A stretch of DNA of 29,161 nt from Ilumatobacteraceae bacterium (GTDB lineage: Bacteria; Actinomycetota; Acidimicrobiia; Acidimicrobiales; Ilumatobacteraceae), in NCBI GenBank assembly GCA_025463305.1, contig JAOBWK010000112.1:1-29161 (forward strand), written 5' to 3'. The notes under the pieces are model-generated. The model saw only the letters and a program-made list of their open reading frames with translations. It searched no databases and had not been told where the DNA came from. Both the position numbers and the translations under genes were made by a program. Below, in pieces: positions 22,720 to 29,161 of this stretch. Within the stretch, counting starts at the first letter, position 1. Each line of letters opens with the position of its first letter.

Positions 22720-22737
22720 CTAGAGCGTTCTTTCTAG
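22720..22737 (-). promoter_or_regulatory. CTAGA-N8-TCTAG dyad upstream of SCO6745-like gene
   Basis: Arms CTAGA and TCTAG, 8 nt apart, in a GC-rich genome where such AT-containing dyads are rare. It sits 23 nt before the start codon of the minus-strand gene and 50 nt before the divergent oxygenase gene. Possible operator; no regulator assigned. Confidence 0.4.
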
Positions 22738-22786
22738 TCGCGGCCGAACACGCCGGTCAACGCCGACGGCGCAGGTGGCTGCGCGC

Positions 22787-23800
22787 ATGCGATTGAATGC
22801 GTCCGTGACGTCTGCCGTGCCGCTCATCGATCTCGGCGGCGCCGATGCGCCCGAACGCTTCGCGGCGATCGCCCGGCAGGTCGACGCCGCCTGTCGCGAC
22901 ACCGGGTTCTTCGTCGTCACCGGCCACGGCATCGACCACGCCCGGTTCGTCGAGCTCGACATCGCGGCGCGCCGGTTCTTCGCGCTGCCCGACGACGTCA
23001 AGGCGCGGATGTCGATGGCGGTTGGCGGCCGGGCCTGGCGCGGCTGGTTCCCGCTCGGCGGCGAGGTCACCAACGGCATCCCCGACGGCAAGGAGGGCAT
23101 CTACTTCGGCGCGGAGTCGGATGATGACGCCTCGCTCCCCCTCCACGGCCGCAACCTGTTCCCGCCCGACGTGCCCGATCTGCGCCCAGCCGTGCTCGGC
23201 TGGATCGATGCGCTGACCGATCTCGGCCACACGCTCACGTCGGCGATCGCCGTCGGGCTCGGGCTCCCGCGTGACTGGTTTCGCGACCATCTCACCGCCG
23301 ATCCGACGGTGCTGTTCCGCATCTTCCGCTACCCCGACGCCGATGCGCCGACGCCGGTCGGCGTGCCCGCCACCGGCGAGTGGGGCGTCGCCGAGCACAC
23401 CGACTACGGCCTGCTGACGATGCTCGCCCAGGACGACTGCGGCGGGCTGCAGGTCGAGAGCCGCACCGGTTGGGTCGAGGTCGAGCCGATCCCCGATTCG
23501 TTCGTGTGCAACATCGGCGACATGCTCGAACGCATGACGGGCGGCCGCTATCGCTCGACGCCACACCGGGTGCGCAACACCAGCGGACGCGACCGCCTGT
23601 CGTTCCCGTTCTTCTTCGACCCGAGCTGGGACACGCACATCGAACCCCTGCAGCTCGACGATGCCGCGCCGGCCGACACGGGATCCAAGGCCGCCGAGCG
23701 ATGGGACCGGGCCAGCGTCTTCGACTTCGACGGCACCTACGGCGAGTACCTCGTGGCGAAGGTCAGCAAGGTCTTTCCGGACCTCGTCCATGTAATCTGA
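22787..23800 (+). CDS. 2-oxoglutarate/Fe(II) oxygenase, isopenicillin N synthase-like
   Basis: 337 aa from ATG 22787 with AGGTGG 8 nt upstream; GTG 22775 and GTG 22805 are alternatives. The N-terminal DIOX_N part is VPLIDLGG and CRDTGFFVVTGHGID. Iron ligands are His204 and Asp206 (EHTDYG) and His260 (STPHRVRN); the 2-oxoglutarate-binding Arg270-x-Ser272 is in RDRLSFPFFF. All key residues are intact, so an active hydroxylase or desaturase is expected; the length matches the family. The substrate is unknown. The context with DUF35/Ltp genes suggests oxidation of a catabolic intermediate, but the next gene has its own promoter. Confidence 0.92.
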   Translation: MRLNASVTSAVPLIDLGGADAPERFAAIARQVDAACRDTGFFVVTGHGIDHARFVELDIAARRFFALPDDVKARMSMAVGGRAWRGWFPLGGEVTNGIPDGKEGIYFGAESDDDASLPLHGRNLFPPDVPDLRPAVLGWIDALTDLGHTLTSAIAVGLGLPRDWFRDHLTADPTVLFRIFRYPDADAPTPVGVPATGEWGVAEHTDYGLLTMLAQDDCGGLQVESRTGWVEVEPIPDSFVCNIGDMLERMTGGRYRSTPHRVRNTSGRDRLSFPFFFDPSWDTHIEPLQLDDAAPADTGSKAAERWDRASVFDFDGTYGEYLVAKVSKVFPDLVHVI

Positions 23801-23814
23801 CGCCGTGTCAGATT
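23793..23814 (+). promoter_or_regulatory. Leaderless promoter with overlapping TetR-type operator
   Basis: TGTAATCT gives an extended -10 (TAATCT, 23793-23798) with 6 nt to GTG 23805, so transcription should begin at or beside the start codon. AATCTGAC and GTCAGATT arms (23794-23814, 5 nt apart) overlap both the -10 and the start codon and contain TCTGACG-CCG-TGTCAGA, one mismatch from the shared consensus. The box overlaps the stop codon of the oxygenase gene. Confidence 0.7.
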
Positions 23815-24329
23815 CCCTTCCGTTCGCGTCCGTCGGCACCGCACCCGCGACGACGCTCACCCGCGTGCCCATCATCGACGGATGGTTCACCGACGATCCG
23901 CACGAGCCGCACCTGATCGGCTCGAAGTGCCCGCAGTGCGGCACGTTCGTCTTCCCGCCCCGCACGGGTGACTGCCCGAACCCGGCGTGTGAGTCCGAGA
24001 CACTCGAGCCGACGCCGATGTCACGCCGCGGCAAGGTCTGGAGCTACACCGAGAACCGGTACACGCCGCCGGCGCCGTACGTGCCCACCGATCCGTTCGA
24101 GCCGTATGCGCTCGCCGCGGTCGAGCTCGAGGCCGAGGGCATCGTCGTGCTCGGCAAGGTCGCGACGGGCATCCTCGCCGTCGATCTGAAGGTCGGCATG
24201 GAGATGCAGCTCGAGCTCGACGTGTCGCACCGAGACGACGAGCACGAGTACATGGTCTACGTCTGGGCGCCGGCCACACCGAGCACATCGGTCACATCGG
24301 GCGCATCGACCACAGGAGGCGCGGCATGA
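23805..24329 (+). CDS. DUF35 zinc-ribbon/OB-fold protein
   Basis: 174 aa, GTG 23805. A rubredoxin-like zinc ribbon with Cys42, Cys45, Cys57 and Cys62 (KCPQCGTFVFPPR..CPNPAC) precedes an OB-fold (GKVWSYTENRYTP, PYALAAVELEAEGIVVLGKV). DUF35 proteins bind acyl-CoA and serve thiolase-like partners; ChsH2 with Ltp2 in steroid degradation is the characterised case. The gene overlaps the thiolase-like gene by 4 nt (ATGA), which strongly suggests a complex. Unlike ChsH2 there is no MaoC hydratase domain. The Ser/Thr-rich C-terminal tail (TPSTSVTSGASTTGG) is likely disordered. Confidence 0.92.
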   Translation: MSDSLPFASVGTAPATTLTRVPIIDGWFTDDPHEPHLIGSKCPQCGTFVFPPRTGDCPNPACESETLEPTPMSRRGKVWSYTENRYTPPAPYVPTDPFEPYALAAVELEAEGIVVLGKVATGILAVDLKVGMEMQLELDVSHRDDEHEYMVYVWAPATPSTSVTSGASTTGGAA

Positions 24330-25546
24330 GCGGCGACAAGGACATCGCGATCCTCGGCGTGGGGATGCACCCCTGGGGCAAGTGGGGCCGTGACTTCACT
24401 GAGTACGGCATGGTCGCTGCTCGCGCAGCACTTGCAGATGCAAACATCGCGTGGAAGGACATCCAGTACGTCGCCGGTGCCGACACAATCCGCAACGGCT
24501 ACCCCGGCTTCATCGCCGGCTCGACGTTCGCCCAGAAGCTCGGCTGGAGCGGCGTTCGGATCAGCAGCAGCTACGCCGCGTGTGCCTCGGGGGCCATGGC
24601 GCTCGACTCGGCCCGCGCTCAGATCCTCGCCGGGTTCTGCGATGTCGCGCTGGTCATCGGCGCCGACACCACGCCGAAGGGGTTCTTCGCCCCGGTCGGT
24701 GGCGGCGACCGCAAGGCCGACCCCGACTGGCAGCGCTTCCACGTGCTCGGCGCCACCAACCCCGTGTACTTCGCGCTGTTCGCCCGCCGGCGGATGGACA
24801 TGTACGGCGCGACGGCCGAGGACTTCGCCCAGGTCAAGGTCAAGAACAGCCGTCACGGACTGAACAACCCGAACGCCCGGTTCAAGAAGGAGAGCACCGT
24901 CCAGGACGTGCTCAACAGCCCGGTCGTCAGCGATCCGTTGCGCCTGCTCGACATCTGCGCCACCAGCGACGGTGCCGCGGCGATGGTGGTGTGCAGCATG
25001 GAGTTCGCCCGCAAGCACCGTGCCCTGGCCGAGAACAGCAGCACCGACGGACTCTGCCGGGTCAGCGCGATCGGCACGGTCACACCGGTGTACCCGCAGA
25101 GCGTGCTCGAGCTGCCCGACATCGCCAGCGACTCGACGGCCGTCGTCGCCGCGCCGAGCCGCAAGTACAAGGACTCCATCGCCTGGAGCGCGTACGAGCA
25201 GGCCGGCATCGGGCCGGAGGACATCAGCCTGGCCGAGGTGTACGACCTCTCGACCGCGCTCGAGCTGGACTGGTACGAGCACATCGGCCTGTGTGCCGAG
25301 GGCGAGGCCGAGGGGCTGCTGCGCTCCGGCGCCACCACCATCGGCGGCAAGGTGCCGGTGAACCCGAGTGGCGGGTTGGCGTGCTTCGGTGAGGCCATCC
25401 CGGCGCAGGCCATCAGCCAGGTGTGCGAGCTCGTCTGGCAGCTGCGCGGTCAGGCCGGCGAGCGTCAAGTCGAGGGCGCCAAGGTCGGCATCACCGCCAA
25501 CCAGGGCCTGTTCGGCCACGGCAGCTCCGTCATCGTCAGTCGATGA
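24326..25546 (+). CDS. Thiolase-like lipid-transfer protein (Ltp type)
   Basis: 406 aa, ATG 24326 with AGGAGG upstream. The thiolase fold is seen in AILGVGMHPWGKWG, SSYAACASGAMALDSARAQI with Cys86, and the C-terminal GGKVPVNPSGGLACFGEAIPA. The typical thiolase GHP and CxG motifs are replaced, as in the Ltp/SCP-x-like group (Ltp2, Ltp3, Ltp4), where Ltp2 is a retro-aldolase using tyrosines. This protein resembles the Ltp3/Ltp4 type more than Ltp2, as it keeps a Cys in the nucleophile region. Expected role: C-C bond cleavage or formation on a CoA thioester, with the adjacent DUF35 partner. Confidence 0.92.
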   Translation: MSGDKDIAILGVGMHPWGKWGRDFTEYGMVAARAALADANIAWKDIQYVAGADTIRNGYPGFIAGSTFAQKLGWSGVRISSSYAACASGAMALDSARAQILAGFCDVALVIGADTTPKGFFAPVGGGDRKADPDWQRFHVLGATNPVYFALFARRRMDMYGATAEDFAQVKVKNSRHGLNNPNARFKKESTVQDVLNSPVVSDPLRLLDICATSDGAAAMVVCSMEFARKHRALAENSSTDGLCRVSAIGTVTPVYPQSVLELPDIASDSTAVVAAPSRKYKDSIAWSAYEQAGIGPEDISLAEVYDLSTALELDWYEHIGLCAEGEAEGLLRSGATTIGGKVPVNPSGGLACFGEAIPAQAISQVCELVWQLRGQAGERQVEGAKVGITANQGLFGHGSSVIVSR

Positions 25547-25559
25547 GCGGCGGGCTCTG

Positions 25560-25964
25560 ATGGCAATCGAACTGGCCAAGGAATCGATCGACCTCGGCAT
25601 CGTGGTCACCGATCTCGAGGCCTCGCTGGCGTTCTACCGCGACACGCTCTGCTTCGTACCGGCGGGCGAGATGGACCTGCCCGGCGGCGGCACGATGCAG
25701 CGTCTGCTGTGCGGCACCAGCGTGATCAAGCTGCTGGCGCCGACGAAGACGCCACGGGTGCTGGCACCGCCCGGAGGCATCCAAGGGGCCACGGGTTATC
25801 GCTACTGGACGATCACCGTCACCAACCTCGAAGCCGTCGTCGCCTCGTGCGCTGAAGCCGGTTACACGATCGCGATCCCGCTCACCACGCTGCGGCCGGG
25901 TGTCGTGATCGCGATCGTCGCCGACCCGGACGGCAACTGGGTCGAGCTCGTCCAGATCGGCTGA
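25560..25964 (+). CDS. VOC/glyoxalase-fold protein
   Basis: 134 aa, ATG 25560, 13 nt after the Ltp-type gene. The fold is shown by IDLGIVVTDLEASLAFYRDTLCFVPAGE and the end VVIAIVADPDGNWVELVQIG, where Glu of WVEL is a common metal ligand. The first His ligand typical of glyoxalase I (HxxxxV) is missing. It could be a dioxygenase-like, methylmalonyl-CoA epimerase-like or binding protein; I cannot decide. Operon context links it to the DUF35/Ltp pair. Confidence 0.87.
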   Translation: MAIELAKESIDLGIVVTDLEASLAFYRDTLCFVPAGEMDLPGGGTMQRLLCGTSVIKLLAPTKTPRVLAPPGGIQGATGYRYWTITVTNLEAVVASCAEAGYTIAIPLTTLRPGVVIAIVADPDGNWVELVQIG

Positions 25965-26061
25965 CCGGCACCGCCGGGGTCGGCATCCGAGCGAATGTAC
26001 GAGGTCCCGCGTGCGCGAGCCGTTGCTGAATCTCCACGTGATGAAACCCTGCCGTGATGGA

Positions 26062-26195
26062 TTCGCCGGACGTGGGGCGGCGAAGTCGACACAGTGGCGT
26101 CGCGGCGAGACGACGCTGATTGCTTCGCCGGCCGTGGACCGGTGAATCCGTCCGGGTCTGCACCGACCTTGTCCACTTCGCCACACGCCGTGTGG
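26062..26195. repeat. Three hairpins with related TTCGCC cores in a 298-nt gap
   Basis: The gap 25965-26262 has no gene. It contains TTCGCC...GGCGAA (26062-26084), TTCGCCGG...CCGGTGAA (26124-26146, one mismatch) and TTCGCCACAC...GTGTGG (26178-26195, hairpin CCACAC-GCC-GTGTGG). They look like decayed copies of one palindromic element; the first may also serve as the terminator of the DUF35 operon. Confidence 0.5.
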
Positions 26196-26250
26196 TCGAT
26201 CGCGCTGGGTCGGCGCTGACGACCTGACGTGCGGTTCGTCAGCGGGCTGG

Positions 26251-26256
26251 CATACT
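26251..26256 (+). promoter_or_regulatory. Possible leaderless promoter -10 CATACT
   Basis: CATACT, 6 nt, ATG with no Shine-Dalgarno sequence before the small membrane protein. The spacing equals that of the other leaderless candidates. Confidence 0.4.
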
Positions 26257-26262
26257 CGGGTC

Positions 26263-26451
26263 ATGGCTGTACCTCGCGCCCGTTCGTTCCTCGCCAGCGT
26301 GCTCGGTTGGGTGATCGTCGCGATCATCGCCTACTTCGTGCTGGGCGCGCTCGTCGGCACCATCCTCTGGATCCTGCGCACGCTGTTGATCATCGTCGCG
26401 ATCGGCGGCCTGATCTGGCTCTACTTCCGGCTGAAGACACCGAAGGACTGA
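26263..26451 (+). CDS. Small two-helix membrane protein
   Basis: 62 aa. Two hydrophobic stretches (FLASVLGWVIVAIIAYFVLG and ILRTLLIIVAIGGLIWLYF) are joined by a short turn, with basic ends (PRAR and RLKTPKD) that should face the cytoplasm. No known domain. Proteins of this size and shape are common in actinobacteria and their function is not known to me. The next gene starts 14 nt later. Confidence 0.75.
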   Translation: MAVPRARSFLASVLGWVIVAIIAYFVLGALVGTILWILRTLLIIVAIGGLIWLYFRLKTPKD

Positions 26452-26465
26452 TCCGGCGCATCGTC

Positions 26466-27434
26466 GTGGCCGACGAGGAACCGACGATCCGGCAGCTCGC
26501 CGCGCTGGCGCGAGTGGCGCTGCGGGCGTACGCCATCGAACCAGCGCGCGTCAGGCGTGCCGGCGCGTCGTTCAACACGGTGTTCCACGTCGTCGCCGCC
26601 GACGGACGCCAGTTCGCGGCGCGCGTCGGCCCCGTCGACCGGATCCATCCGGAAGGGTGCGAGGCGGCCGAGGCCGCGTGGCTCGACCGGCTGGCCGACG
26701 GCGGCGCGGCAGTCAACCGCGCGAAGCGCACCGTCGACGGCAGCGCGTCGGTGACGGTCGAGGCCAACGGAGTGCCCGGGCCGCGCCCGGTCATGGTCTT
26801 CGAGTGGGCGCCTGGCCGGATGCTGAAGGCCGACATCACCACGACGCGACTGGTCGCCGCGGGTCGGCTCTGCGCCCAGCTGCACGAGATCGCCGCGGCC
26901 ACGGACCCAGCGATCCCGCCCCACGGCGTGCCGATCGGTGACCGGGTCGTCTACTTCGACGTGCCCGACCGGTTGTGGACGCTGCGCCCCGAGTACGGCA
27001 CGATCTTCGACGAGGCCCGCGACCGCGCCGAGGCGACTCTCGACCGGATCTGGCACGACCAACGTGCCCACGCTCACCTCGTGCACGGCGACTTCACGCC
27101 CGCGAACCTCGTCGTCGACCGGGCCACGGTCACGGCGATCGACTTCCAGGACATGATCTGGGCACCGGAGGTGATCGACCTGTCGTTCGTCGTCGCTGTG
27201 CTGCGGAGGTCGACCGACCACGCGGAACACGTCGCTGCCTTCCGGCGCGGCTACGAGGAGCGCCGCCGCTGGCCGGAGATCGATCCCGCCGATCTGGAGG
27301 ACTTGATCGCCGTCCGCCGGCTCAGCATCGCCAACCTCAACGTCGCCCTCGGCTGGCCGAACGCAGCGACGTCGATCGCACGCCACGCCGAGCTGATCCG
27401 CCTCTACCTGCACGGTGTGGACGGCGTGGTCTGA
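26466..27434 (+). CDS. APH-like phosphotransferase (aminoglycoside/choline kinase fold)
   Basis: 322 aa from GTG 26466, the first start codon in frame after the small membrane gene; no strong ribosome binding site is visible. The kinase core contains the Brenner motif HGDFTPANLVVD (His207, Asp209, Asn214) and IDFQDMIW with metal-binding Asp226. A glycine-poor N-lobe (GASFNTVFHVVAADGRQFAARVG) is typical of the family. These enzymes phosphorylate small hydroxyl compounds such as choline, homoserine, sugars or aminoglycosides. No resistance role can be claimed; the substrate is unknown. It probably shares a transcript with the small membrane gene. Confidence 0.9.
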   Translation: MADEEPTIRQLAALARVALRAYAIEPARVRRAGASFNTVFHVVAADGRQFAARVGPVDRIHPEGCEAAEAAWLDRLADGGAAVNRAKRTVDGSASVTVEANGVPGPRPVMVFEWAPGRMLKADITTTRLVAAGRLCAQLHEIAAATDPAIPPHGVPIGDRVVYFDVPDRLWTLRPEYGTIFDEARDRAEATLDRIWHDQRAHAHLVHGDFTPANLVVDRATVTAIDFQDMIWAPEVIDLSFVVAVLRRSTDHAEHVAAFRRGYEERRRWPEIDPADLEDLIAVRRLSIANLNVALGWPNAATSIARHAELIRLYLHGVDGVV

Positions 27435-27489
27435 TCGACCGGTCCGGTGCGCCGCGTGGTGATCGAGTCTGATCGGTCCGAAATTCGCA

Positions 27490-27506
27490 CCGAGGATTAG
27501 CCTCGG
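27490..27506 (+). promoter_or_regulatory. Dyad over a leaderless promoter of the thiolase gene
   Basis: CCGAGG-ATTAG-CCTCGG is a perfect 6-bp-arm dyad. Inside it TAGCCT (27498-27503) stands 7 nt before ATG 27511 and could be a leaderless -10. The alternative reading is a translational hairpin covering the weak GGAG before the ATG. Confidence 0.4.
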
Positions 27507-27510
27507 AGAC

Positions 27511-28659
27511 ATGTCTGAAGCATTCATCGTCGACGCCATCCGCACCCCTATTGGCCGCCGGGGCGGGTCATTGAGCACGGTGCACCCGGCAGACCTCGGC
27601 GCGCACAGCATCAAAGCGCTGATGGACCGCACCGGAGTCGACCCCAACGCTGTCGACGATGTGGTGTTCGGCAACGTCGACTCGATCGGGCCGCAGGCCG
27701 GCTGCATCGCGCGCACCGCGTGGCTCACCGCCGGGCTGCCCGAGCACGTTCCGGGCACCACGATCGATCGCCAGTGCGGCTCGGCCCAGCAGGCCGTGCA
27801 CTTCGCGGCCCAGGCCGTGATGAGCGGCACGATGGACCTCGTCGTCGCCGGTGGCGTGCAGAACATGAGCATGATCCCGATCTCGTCGGCGATGACGGCC
27901 GGACAGGCCCTCGGCTTCGACGATCCGTTCACCGGCTCGCCTGGCTGGGTCAGCCGGTACGGCAGCGGCGCGGTCGATCAGTTCGTCGGCGCGGAGATGA
28001 TGGTGACGAAGTGGAACCTCTCCCGCGACGAGATGGAGGAGTTCGCCGTGGAGTCGCACACCCGGGCCATCCGCGCCCGCGCCGAGGGGCGGTTCGACGG
28101 GCAGATCGCCCCGCTCAACGGCCTCGACTTCGACGAAGGCCCACGCGAGCCGAACTGGGAGAAGATCCGCTCACTGAAGACGCTGATGCCCGACGGCAAG
28201 CTGACTGCTGCCTGCGCGAGCCAGATCAGCGATGCATCCGCGGCGCTGTTGATCGCCAACGAGCAGGCGGTCAAGGACCACGGACTCACGCCGCGCGCCC
28301 GTATCCACCACATCAGCGTGATGGCCGACGACCCGATCATGATGCTGTCGGCGCCGATCCCGGCAACGCTGCGCGCGTTGAAGCGCACCGGCCTCACGCC
28401 GGACGACATCGATCTCGTCGAGATCAACGAGGCGTTCGCCCCGGTGGTGCTCGCGTGGATGCGCGAGACCGGCTTCGACCACGCCAAGGTCAACGTCAAC
28501 GGCGGGGCGATCGCGCTCGGCCATCCGCTCGGTGCCACGGGTGCTCGGCTGATGACCACCCTGCTGGCCGAACTGGAGCGCACCGGTGGCCGCTACGGCC
28601 TGCAGACGATGTGCGAGGGCGGCGGCCAGGCGAACGTCACGATCATCGAGCGGCTCTGA
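27511..28659 (+). CDS. Acetyl-CoA acyltransferase (degradative thiolase)
   Basis: 382 aa. Starts MSEAFIVDAIRTPIGRRGGSLS. The catalytic triad is intact: Cys89 in TIDRQCGSAQQA, His338 in ALGHPLGATGA and Cys368 in TMCEGGGQAN. VEINEAFAPVVLAWM is also conserved. This fits a tetrameric FadA/AtoB-type thiolase cleaving 3-oxoacyl-CoA with CoA, and FadA5-like enzymes of steroid side-chain degradation are in the same family. It would complete the beta-oxidation round begun by the ACADs. The gene is separate from the other blocks and has its own promoter region. Confidence 0.95.
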   Translation: MSEAFIVDAIRTPIGRRGGSLSTVHPADLGAHSIKALMDRTGVDPNAVDDVVFGNVDSIGPQAGCIARTAWLTAGLPEHVPGTTIDRQCGSAQQAVHFAAQAVMSGTMDLVVAGGVQNMSMIPISSAMTAGQALGFDDPFTGSPGWVSRYGSGAVDQFVGAEMMVTKWNLSRDEMEEFAVESHTRAIRARAEGRFDGQIAPLNGLDFDEGPREPNWEKIRSLKTLMPDGKLTAACASQISDASAALLIANEQAVKDHGLTPRARIHHISVMADDPIMMLSAPIPATLRALKRTGLTPDDIDLVEINEAFAPVVLAWMRETGFDHAKVNVNGGAIALGHPLGATGARLMTTLLAELERTGGRYGLQTMCEGGGQANVTIIERL

Positions 28660-28698
28660 CCACCGCGCGCTGAAGCCGACTCCGATGAGCCCGATCCG

Positions 28699-29161
28699 AT
28701 GAGCACCGTGCGCAAGGCGACAGAGGCCGACACTGCTCGGTTGTGCCGCACGGCGATGCACGCGTTCGCCGAGGACCCCGTGATGCGCTGGCTGTTCCCC
28801 ACCGACGAGCAGTACTTCGCGGGTGACGGCGACATCATGCGCCCGCTGTTCAAGCGGTGGCTCGCCTTCGACTGGACGTTCACCACCGACGACTGCGTCG
28901 CCGTCGCCGCGTTCGTACCGCCGGATCCTCCGCAGCTCGACATCGCTCCCGATCCGGATGCGCCGCCGATCCCCGCCGACCTGATGGAACGGTTCGCCAC
29001 GATCGGCCCGTTGATGGCGGCGAACACGCCTCCGGAACCGCACTGGTACCTGAACCTGATCGGCACCCACCCGCACTGGCAGCGCCAGGGTCTCGGGGCG
29101 AGCTTGATGGCACCGATCTTCGACATCTGCGACCGCGACGGGCTCGACCTGTACCTCGAGA
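28699..29161 (+). CDS. GNAT acetyltransferase, 3' part beyond window
   Basis: 154 codons from ATG 28699 to the right edge; the C-terminus is missing. VRKATEADTARLCRTAMHAFAEDPVMRWLFP is a typical GNAT start, and LNLIGTHPHWQRQGLGASLMAPIFDICDRDGLDLYLE carries motif A, the acetyl-CoA pyrophosphate loop (QRQGLG). The target is unknown. A second ATG at 28685 is out of frame. TCCGATGAGC is repeated at 28681 and 28695, so the start codon sits in a small duplication. It follows the thiolase gene by 39 nt. Confidence 0.88.
   Translation, partial: MSTVRKATEADTARLCRTAMHAFAEDPVMRWLFPTDEQYFAGDGDIMRPLFKRWLAFDWTFTTDDCVAVAAFVPPDPPQLDIAPDPDAPPIPADLMERFATIGPLMAANTPPEPHWYLNLIGTHPHWQRQGLGASLMAPIFDICDRDGLDLYLE

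Noticed and set aside
22720..22737. KstR-type steroid operator
   Set aside because: The dyad does not match TNNAACNNGTTNNA; no KstR or KstR2 site is visible in the window, so steroid control cannot be claimed.
26466..27434. Antibiotic resistance gene (aminoglycoside phosphotransferase)
   Set aside because: The fold is shared by choline, homoserine and other kinases; nothing in the sequence indicates aminoglycoside specificity.
1..29161. tRNA, rRNA, insertion sequences, attachment sites, replication origin
   Set aside because: No cloverleaf, rRNA core, transposase, integrase or DnaA-box cluster was seen by eye; small RNAs cannot be excluded.

Overview
The window is GC-rich actinobacterial chromosome. 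F420-type luciferase-like oxidoreductase, many short-chain dehydrogenases, heteromeric acyl-CoA dehydrogenases, apparently leaderless promoters, and a surface domain (FYPL..R.vDTR...VSLNVTAVDPDGPGYVTVFPCG) that I associate with Ilumatobacter-like Acidimicrobiia all point to that group. The taxonomic placement is inference. No tRNA, rRNA, CRISPR array or insertion sequence is visible.

Layout. (1) 1-2404, minus: the 5' part of a large secreted GDSL/SGNH hydrolase that runs off the left edge. (2) 2545-9514, minus: a seven-gene catabolic operon, in transcription order ACAD alpha2, ACAD beta2, DUF2889 protein, crotonase-fold protein, zinc-free quinone-oxidoreductase-like protein, ACAD beta1, ACAD alpha1. 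(3) 9569-12693, plus: alpha-methylacyl-CoA racemase, a tandem palindromic repeat, a shortened SDR-like protein, a classical SDR and an EthD-domain protein. (4) 12778-14020: a GNAT protein and, convergent to it, an isochorismatase-fold protein without its catalytic triad. (5) 14143-16715, plus: an unknown two-half protein, an extended SDR and an F420-type oxidoreductase. (6) 16688-19152: a redox module of nitroreductase, MarR regulator and peroxiredoxin around a 39-bp perfect inverted repeat, then a VIT1/CCC1-type transporter. (7) 19173-22697, minus: SCO6745-like protein, TetR regulator, ACAD alpha3 and ACAD beta3. (8) 22787-25964, plus: 2-oxoglutarate/Fe(II) oxygenase, DUF35 zinc-ribbon/OB protein, Ltp-type thiolase-like protein and a VOC protein. 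(9) 26263-29161, plus: a tiny membrane protein, an APH-like kinase, a degradative thiolase and the start of a GNAT protein.

Together the genes describe CoA-thioester catabolism of a branched or alicyclic, possibly sterol-side-chain-like, acid. Three pairs of split ACADs would dehydrogenate the substrates, the racemase would fix the alpha-methyl stereochemistry, crotonase and SDR enzymes would hydrate or isomerise and oxidise, and DUF35/Ltp and thiolase would cleave. The substrate is not provable from sequence.

The main discovery is a shared 17-bp dyad, TCTGACG-N3-CGTCAGA, at four promoters: before 14143, before ACAD alpha3 next to the TetR gene, over the promoter and start codon of the DUF35 gene, and, in degenerate form, between ACAD alpha2 and the racemase. 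It looks like the operator of the TetR protein encoded here and would tie the blocks into one local regulon. Many promoters carry a TANNNT box 6-7 nt before the start codon, which indicates leaderless mRNAs.
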